Positions 60,404-64,000 of a DNA stretch of 64,000 bases are shown in pieces. The notes under the pieces were generated by a model that saw only the letters and a program-made list of their open reading frames with translations, was not told the DNA's origin and did not search any database. Source of the stretch: Thiopseudomonas acetoxidans. Lineage in GTDB: Bacteria > Pseudomonadota > Gammaproteobacteria > Pseudomonadales > Pseudomonadaceae. Positions within the stretch are counted from its first letter, which is position 1. Each line of letters starts with the position of its first letter. The stretch lies in contig NZ_JAUCDY010000010.1 in the NCBI RefSeq assembly GCF_030362935.1, positions 1 to 64,000 on the forward strand, read 5' to 3'. A program made the position numbers and the translations under genes.

Positions 60404-61036
60404 GGCTCTTCGCATTTAAGGGTGTAGAAAAAATCTGGCCAGCTGGAAAAATGTCGGGGAACTTGGAAAATGTAAGTTCCCACAAGAGCAGTGCCAAGCG
60501 ACCGGCTGCGTGCAAACCGCTTTGCTTTACTGTGGGACTGTGGGAGCGCATCTTATGCGCGATGAGAACCCTGCCGAGCTTAGCTGCTCATATAGGTCGC
60601 CCCTTTAGGGCGACATGTCAGCCTAAAGGCGTGACCTACAAGGACAACCACCCATAAAAAGCAACTGTTTCAGCTATTTGCAGATGAGCACCACCTTGAA
60701 GCGGATTGCACCTGGAGTATGTAACAACGGGTGGTCAGCGCCTACAACGAGCCGGATCGAAGGCGTGGTAAAAAACTCATGCAAGTGGTTATAAATATCA
60801 TTACAGCTAGCCACTTGTCCAAAGCACTCGCCGAGGTAAAAGCCTTGGGGAAAACGCTGAAAAAATACGCGGATAGCATCCTTACCTGCTTCGACCAGCC
60901 AGGAACCAGCAACGGACGACTTGAGCACTTGCGTGGCACGGCTCTGGGCTTTAGAAATTTAGCCTACTACATAGCCAGGTGCTTGCTGAAGTCAGGAGGG
61001 TGTAGCTGATTTCTAAACCCTTAAATGCGAAGGGCT
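60404..61036. mobile_element. ISL3-derived element C, with altered right end
   Basis: The left end GGCTCTTCGCATTTAAGGG and right end ending GCGAAGGGCT (61036) match elements A and B. It keeps a REP (60540-60563), a second hairpin (GTCGCCC-cttta-GGGCGAC, about 60596-60614) and a transposase remnant. No 8-bp target duplication is seen (TGTTATGA left, AATTTGTA right). At 61001-61017 a 17-base block is inverted relative to A and B. Confidence 0.83.
60659..61009 (+). pseudogene. ISL3 transposase remnant C
   Basis: It corresponds to the remnant in element A: KATVSAI-like beginning is out of frame, but in the A frame one reads QLFQLFADEHHLEADCTWSM, a TAA stop, then VVSAYNEPDRRRGKKLMQ and GRLEHLRGTALGFRNLAYYI. 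The stops in A (TAG) and C (TAA) lie at different codons, so both decayed on their own. The usual FRNQLHP end is replaced by CS and a stop because of the inverted block. Confidence 0.72.
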
Positions 61037-61052
61037 AATTTGTACCTGTGTT

Positions 61053-62363
61053 TCAAAGCGTCACCCCCGCACGTTGAATATCTGCCAGCCGCGCAGGGCC
61101 AATGCCCTTGATCGACCTGAGTTGTGATAGATGAGAGATGGGTCTTAAGGCCATAATGTCCAGTGCTCGATCAAAGCCAATATGCGGCAGTGTGCGCAGT
61201 TGCTCAAAGGAGGCGGTATTTAGATTGATTAAGCCATCGTCTGCAGGTGTGGGCTGGGCAAACATTGCGCTGTTTGGGTGCTCAGTAGTCGCTGTATAGT
61301 GCTGTGTTTGGGCGCCTGTGGCCTGTGGCACGATGATGTGCTGCCCTTTTGCTTCAAAGCTGATCTGTGCAAAATCAGCGAAGACTTCCAGCAGTGCTTC
61401 TTGCAGCACAGTGCGTTTATCGATTGCGACAACCCAGTCATCGGTATTGAGAAATGCATCGATACGCTCTTGCTCGGTAACGCTCTGGAGTAGTTGCTGT
61501 GCAAATAAAGCAGTGAGGGTGTATGGATCGGTAAAGACGTGTTCTTGATGTGCACAACGTACGGTTTCTAATTGCTGAGCGACTTCATTTAGCACAGTAG
61601 CGCTGATATTCAATTCCGGAGCTGCATTTTGTGTGGTAACGCGCTGCTGCTTATACAGATCTAAATGTGCTGCTGCTTCCTGAGCGGTTAAACCACGCCC
61701 CCAGCCGGTGAGCATTAATAAGAGAGCTGCACGCAGCTGTGCTGCAGTCCATTGTTTAACGGGAGGCTTAAAGAGCTGCGCACTCTGGCTGAGATGGGCT
61801 TTGATTTTTTTGTTGCGCCGACGTATTAAAGCGTCACTGAACTGTTGTGGCAGGTTAGTCATCCAGTTCCAGAGGTGAGTCAATGCGCGGCCCGTTGCTT
61901 GCAGAATAAAACCCAGCAGCTGCGCAAGTCCCTGCAGTATAGGGAGCAGTAACATGCCCAGGATGAAGATCGTTTGAATATTGGCTGCTTTTTTACCCCG
62001 TAACTGCACGCCGGCGATTTTAACTGACGAGCGATTGGGCTTGGTCAAGTTAAAGGTTCCCAATGGGTTGCGTGCTGATACGCTGACGCCACTTTTTGAT
62101 AGGTTTAGATGCATCGGCCCGCGTCCATAGCGACCACGCAGCACAAAACGGCCATTTTGTAAGGCCACTTGCGTACCTTTACCGACCTGCTTTGAAAGTC
62201 GCATACCATGGTTACTATTAGCCGTGATCGTCAGTCCCGCCACTTTGGCTTGCTGACGCAGGGCAACGCCACCGGTACGGCTGATGCGTAAATTCTTTGA
62301 GCGATGCTCAATGCGCTTTTGCTTACCGTATTTATCTTTTTTACCAAGGTTAAAAAAAACCAT
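61053..62363 (-). CDS. DUF4236-like and helix-hairpin-helix protein
   Basis: I do not know this 436-residue protein as a named family. The N-terminal basic part has LRISRTGGVALRQQ and PMHLNLSKSGVSVSARNPLG (about 83-102), resembling DUF4236 (LNLSKSGVGVS type). A hydrophobic segment follows (about 130-156), then a helical region with QAL-rich blocks, and the last 60 residues are a ComEA-like HHH domain (INLNTASFEQLRTLPHIGFD, SIKGIGPARLADIQ). ATG at 62363 comes just after the hemerythrin stop. DNA binding at the membrane is possible from the HHH domain, but not shown. Confidence 0.7.
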   Translation of the reverse strand: MVFFNLGKKDKYGKQKRIEHRSKNLRISRTGGVALRQQAKVAGLTITANSNHGMRLSKQVGKGTQVALQNGRFVLRGRYGRGPMHLNLSKSGVSVSARNPLGTFNLTKPNRSSVKIAGVQLRGKKAANIQTIFILGMLLLPILQGLAQLLGFILQATGRALTHLWNWMTNLPQQFSDALIRRRNKKIKAHLSQSAQLFKPPVKQWTAAQLRAALLLMLTGWGRGLTAQEAAAHLDLYKQQRVTTQNAAPELNISATVLNEVAQQLETVRCAHQEHVFTDPYTLTALFAQQLLQSVTEQERIDAFLNTDDWVVAIDKRTVLQEALLEVFADFAQISFEAKGQHIIVPQATGAQTQHYTATTEHPNSAMFAQPTPADDGLINLNTASFEQLRTLPHIGFDRALDIMALRPISHLSQLRSIKGIGPARLADIQRAGVTL

Positions 62364-62365
62364 AT

Positions 62366-62812
62366 TCACGCAAACAAACGTTTCCACCACTTTTTGTCGG
62401 GCTTAGGCTCTATTTTGAGCACGTTTTTCTTAACAAGGTCCACATAGTCGGCATCATCACGACGTATATGGTTAATCAACCAGGTTCTGAGTAACGACAG
62501 TAAAGGCTCAGCGATATCTTCGCCACGCTCGAAGCGTTGTTTAAACTCACTAACACGCCGCACAAACAATTGGTGAACTTTTTGGTGTGCTTTCACAAAG
62601 GGGTAGCCAGCTTCTGCCTGCATTTCCTCTTCAAACGCAAAGTGTGAAAGGGTGTACTCCACTAACTGTTCTAACACTTTGGCAATTTCGTCGCGGTTTT
62701 GCGTAAGAGATGCATCATAGAGAGCGTTAATGTAGTCGACAATACGTCTGTGTTGGTTATCAATGACTTCAATGCCAGTATTTAGATCACTGGTCCACTT
62801 TAAATGTGCCAT
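62366..62812 (-). CDS. Bacteriohemerythrin
   Basis: The 148-residue protein is a four-helix bundle that binds a di-iron centre and oxygen. Ligands are at the expected places: His21 (DNQHRR), His57 and Glu61 (LSHFAFEEEM), His76 and His80 (KAHQKVHQ), His115 and Asp120 (INHIRRDDAD). It could store or sense oxygen, or deliver it to oxygenases; Pseudomonas and Methylococcus examples are known. The C terminus has extra basic and aromatic residues (KPDKKWWKRLF), possibly membrane-associated. The HHH protein gene starts two bases after its stop. Confidence 0.93.
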   Translation of the reverse strand: MAHLKWTSDLNTGIEVIDNQHRRIVDYINALYDASLTQNRDEIAKVLEQLVEYTLSHFAFEEEMQAEAGYPFVKAHQKVHQLFVRRVSEFKQRFERGEDIAEPLLSLLRTWLINHIRRDDADYVDLVKKNVLKIEPKPDKKWWKRLFA

Positions 62813-62927
62813 TAAATACCCCTTGTAAAATGCTTTAAATATAATTCAGAAGAATTTGCGCTAGATAAGCGGTAAAGTATAGCAGTTAGTTGCTTTACTT
62901 TAATGTGATGTTTGCACCTTTCCTCTG

Positions 62928-63299
62928 TCACCGCTTCAGTTTTAGCTGTTGTTTTGGCTCGAGTATGTTGCGGTTGGCGCAAAAGCTTTGCACATGCCCA
63001 TCATGGTAATGCACTTCAACGTTGAAGCCTTTACCCGGAGGATGGTTGAGTACCAAGTTGCGATGCTCATTAGGTTTAAGCTGTAGAGTAAGCAGATTTG
63101 ACTGGTTAAGATCAAAGCCAAACTCCATACGAATGGAGTCGATCATAATTTCATCTTGATTGATAATTTCCAGATATAGGTGGTTATCAATAGTGGGCTG
63201 AGCAAAAAACAACCAGCCCAATACTATGCCCGCGAGTAGAAACAACATTGAGCGCGAACGAAGTGTATCTATACTGCGATCAATTAAGTTGTTGCTCAC
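62928..63299 (-). CDS. Single-span membrane protein of unknown function
   Basis: The 123-residue protein has one membrane helix (SMLFLLAGIVLGWLFFAQ, about 17-34) and a presumed periplasmic beta-rich part (DSIRMEFGFDLNQSNLLTLQ, then HYHDGHVQSFCANRN). GTG at 63299 is chosen because AAGGTG lies just upstream; a GTG three codons earlier falls in that site. No family is recognised. It precedes the hemerythrin gene by 115 bases in the same direction, so the three may be linked, but promoter signals between them are not clear. Confidence 0.65.
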   Translation of the reverse strand: MSNNLIDRSIDTLRSRSMLFLLAGIVLGWLFFAQPTIDNHLYLEIINQDEIMIDSIRMEFGFDLNQSNLLTLQLKPNEHRNLVLNHPPGKGFNVEVHYHDGHVQSFCANRNILEPKQQLKLKR

Positions 63300-63502
63300 A
63301 CCGCCCACCTTACTCGAAGCTCTTTACGTAAGACTAGCACGCCCCCGCCCTCAATTGCTGCGTCTTGATGTCGCTTTAGTGTGCGGCAGCTTTAGGGTGA
63401 GTTGCATCATGTATTAAAATTGCCAAAGCATTAACCGGATCACCTATGTTTATTGCGTTAAGTTTGTATACTTGCGCGGGTGTTTAATAGGGTTCTTTGT
63501 TT

Positions 63503-64000
63503 ATGCAGAGCAAAACTTTTTTTTACTCGGTCTTCATGGGGCTGATGCTGGCTGGGAATTGTGTTGCTGCAGAGTTCCAGAAAATAGTGCATGCCGATGG
63601 CAAGATTGAATTTCGTCAGGTGGATACTGCCAAAGCGTCGGCGAAAGCACCCAGCAAGACGTTTTATAAGTACCGTAACGCGCAAGGTGTGTTGTCGTTT
63701 AGTGATCGTCAGCCTGTTAACCGTAGTTATGAGTTAGTACGTTTCGATTGCTATGCCTGTAAAATAGGCTCTCAGGTGAACTGGGAGACGACGCCGCTGT
63801 TTCGTGGGCGCTACGAGGATGCGATCGCTTTTTACGCGCAGCAATATAGCGTCAGCCCTGCTTTGGTGAAAGCTGTAATTCACGCAGAATCCGCTTTTAA
63901 CCCGCAAGCAAAATCTCGCGCAGGTGCGCAAGGATTGATGCAGCTAATGCCAGCGACAGCGCAGGAGTTAGGTGTAAAAAGTCCATTTAACCCTGAAGAT
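63503..64000 (+). CDS. Lytic transglycosylase (SLT domain), partial
   Basis: The frame is open to the window edge (166 codons seen). It has a signal peptide (FFYSVFMGLMLAGNCVAA), a DUF4124-like segment (TFYKYRNAQGVLSFSDRQP, 53-71), a cysteine pair in FDCYACK, and a lysozyme-like SLT domain with the catalytic Glu129 in VIHAESAFNPQAKS and GAQGLMQLMPATAQELGV. Such enzymes cleave peptidoglycan to anhydromuropeptides in the periplasm. ATG at 63503 is preceded by a weak AGGG. The end is missing. It is divergent from the orphan membrane protein. Confidence 0.9.
   Translation, partial: MQSKTFFYSVFMGLMLAGNCVAAEFQKIVHADGKIEFRQVDTAKASAKAPSKTFYKYRNAQGVLSFSDRQPVNRSYELVRFDCYACKIGSQVNWETTPLFRGRYEDAIAFYAQQYSVSPALVKAVIHAESAFNPQAKSRAGAQGLMQLMPATAQELGVKSPFNPED

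Noticed and set aside
61278..61548. Plus-strand frames opposite the HHH protein
   Set aside because: They are shadows of the minus-strand gene, with no signals of their own.
1..64000. tRNA, rRNA, CRISPR array, prophage or defence system
   Set aside because: Looked for T-loop GGTTCGAATCC-type sequence, regularly spaced repeats, integrases and nuclease or toxin-antitoxin gene pairs. None was convincing.

Overview
The window looks like chromosomal DNA of a gammaproteobacterium in or next to the Pseudomonadaceae, with a lower GC content than most Pseudomonas (by eye a little under 50%). Points toward that family are: pcnB-folK-panB-panC-panD preceded by a CrcZ-type small RNA, pilS-pilR with a PP0621-type small protein, the divergent finR/fpr pair, cadR/cadA, REP sequences of the GTGGGAGCG type, and an acetolactate synthase beginning MELLSGAEM. 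A low-GC relative such as Thiopseudomonas or Denitrificimonas would fit. That placement is inference, because no rRNA gene is present.

Layout. 1-7003 (minus): cysD, the csdA-csdE sulfur-transfer pair, a Spx/ArsC-like protein, a 57-residue membrane protein, glnD and map. 7141-9277 (minus): xthA and a DedA-PAP2 fusion. 9429-14812 (plus): tamA-tamB. 14835-15806 (plus): an SMR pair like mdtJI behind a structured leader. 16008-24197 (plus): flgFGHI and flgJKL, each behind its own sigma-54 promoter. 24257-28274 (minus): panD, panC, panB, folK, pcnB, preceded by a crcZ-like sRNA at about 28410-28717. 28898-30446 (minus): rdgC and a DUF4124 protein. 30835-34115 (plus): ilvI-ilvH-ilvC. 34265-35258: a DUF6746 protein and a MarR regulator. 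35277-40033 (minus): two DUF2845 paralogues, a large DUF748 protein and a thiolase. 40258-41511: glyA. 42481-47848 (minus): M18 aminopeptidase, a META-domain lipoprotein, a zinc-ribbon protein, pilR, pilS and a PP0621-type protein. 48014-51723 (plus): ytoQ, then flgBCDE behind a further sigma-54 promoter. 51792-53428: ppiA and epmB. 54291-56102: finR/fpr. 56158-60386: a DUF4197 protein, nagB, cadR and cadA. 61053-63299 (minus): a DUF4236-like/HHH protein coupled to a bacteriohemerythrin, and an orphan membrane protein. 63503 to the end: a lytic transglycosylase cut by the window edge.

How the parts work together. The flagellar rod, hook and ring genes form three transcription units (flgBCDE, flgFGHI, flgJKL), each with a clear GG-N10-GC sigma-54 promoter. 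The block that is normally contiguous in Pseudomonas is split by about 24 kb of housekeeping genes. Sigma-54 also appears to drive the crcZ-like RNA, which has several AAnAAnAA-type motifs and an upstream array of TGTTAC/GTAACA half-sites. The cbrAB genes expected beside it are absent; rdgC sits there instead.

Mobile DNA is confined to three islands: 41564-42443, 53617-54241 and 60404-61036. They contain internally deleted ISL3-family derivatives, one with a perfect 8-bp target duplication, and a second hairpin-rich short element with terminal inverted repeats. In the first island one element sits inside the other. I saw no tRNA, rRNA, CRISPR array, prophage or defence locus. The best candidates for something new are the leader of the SMR operon, the relocated crcZ, the HHH/hemerythrin pair, and the behaviour of the ISL3-derived elements.
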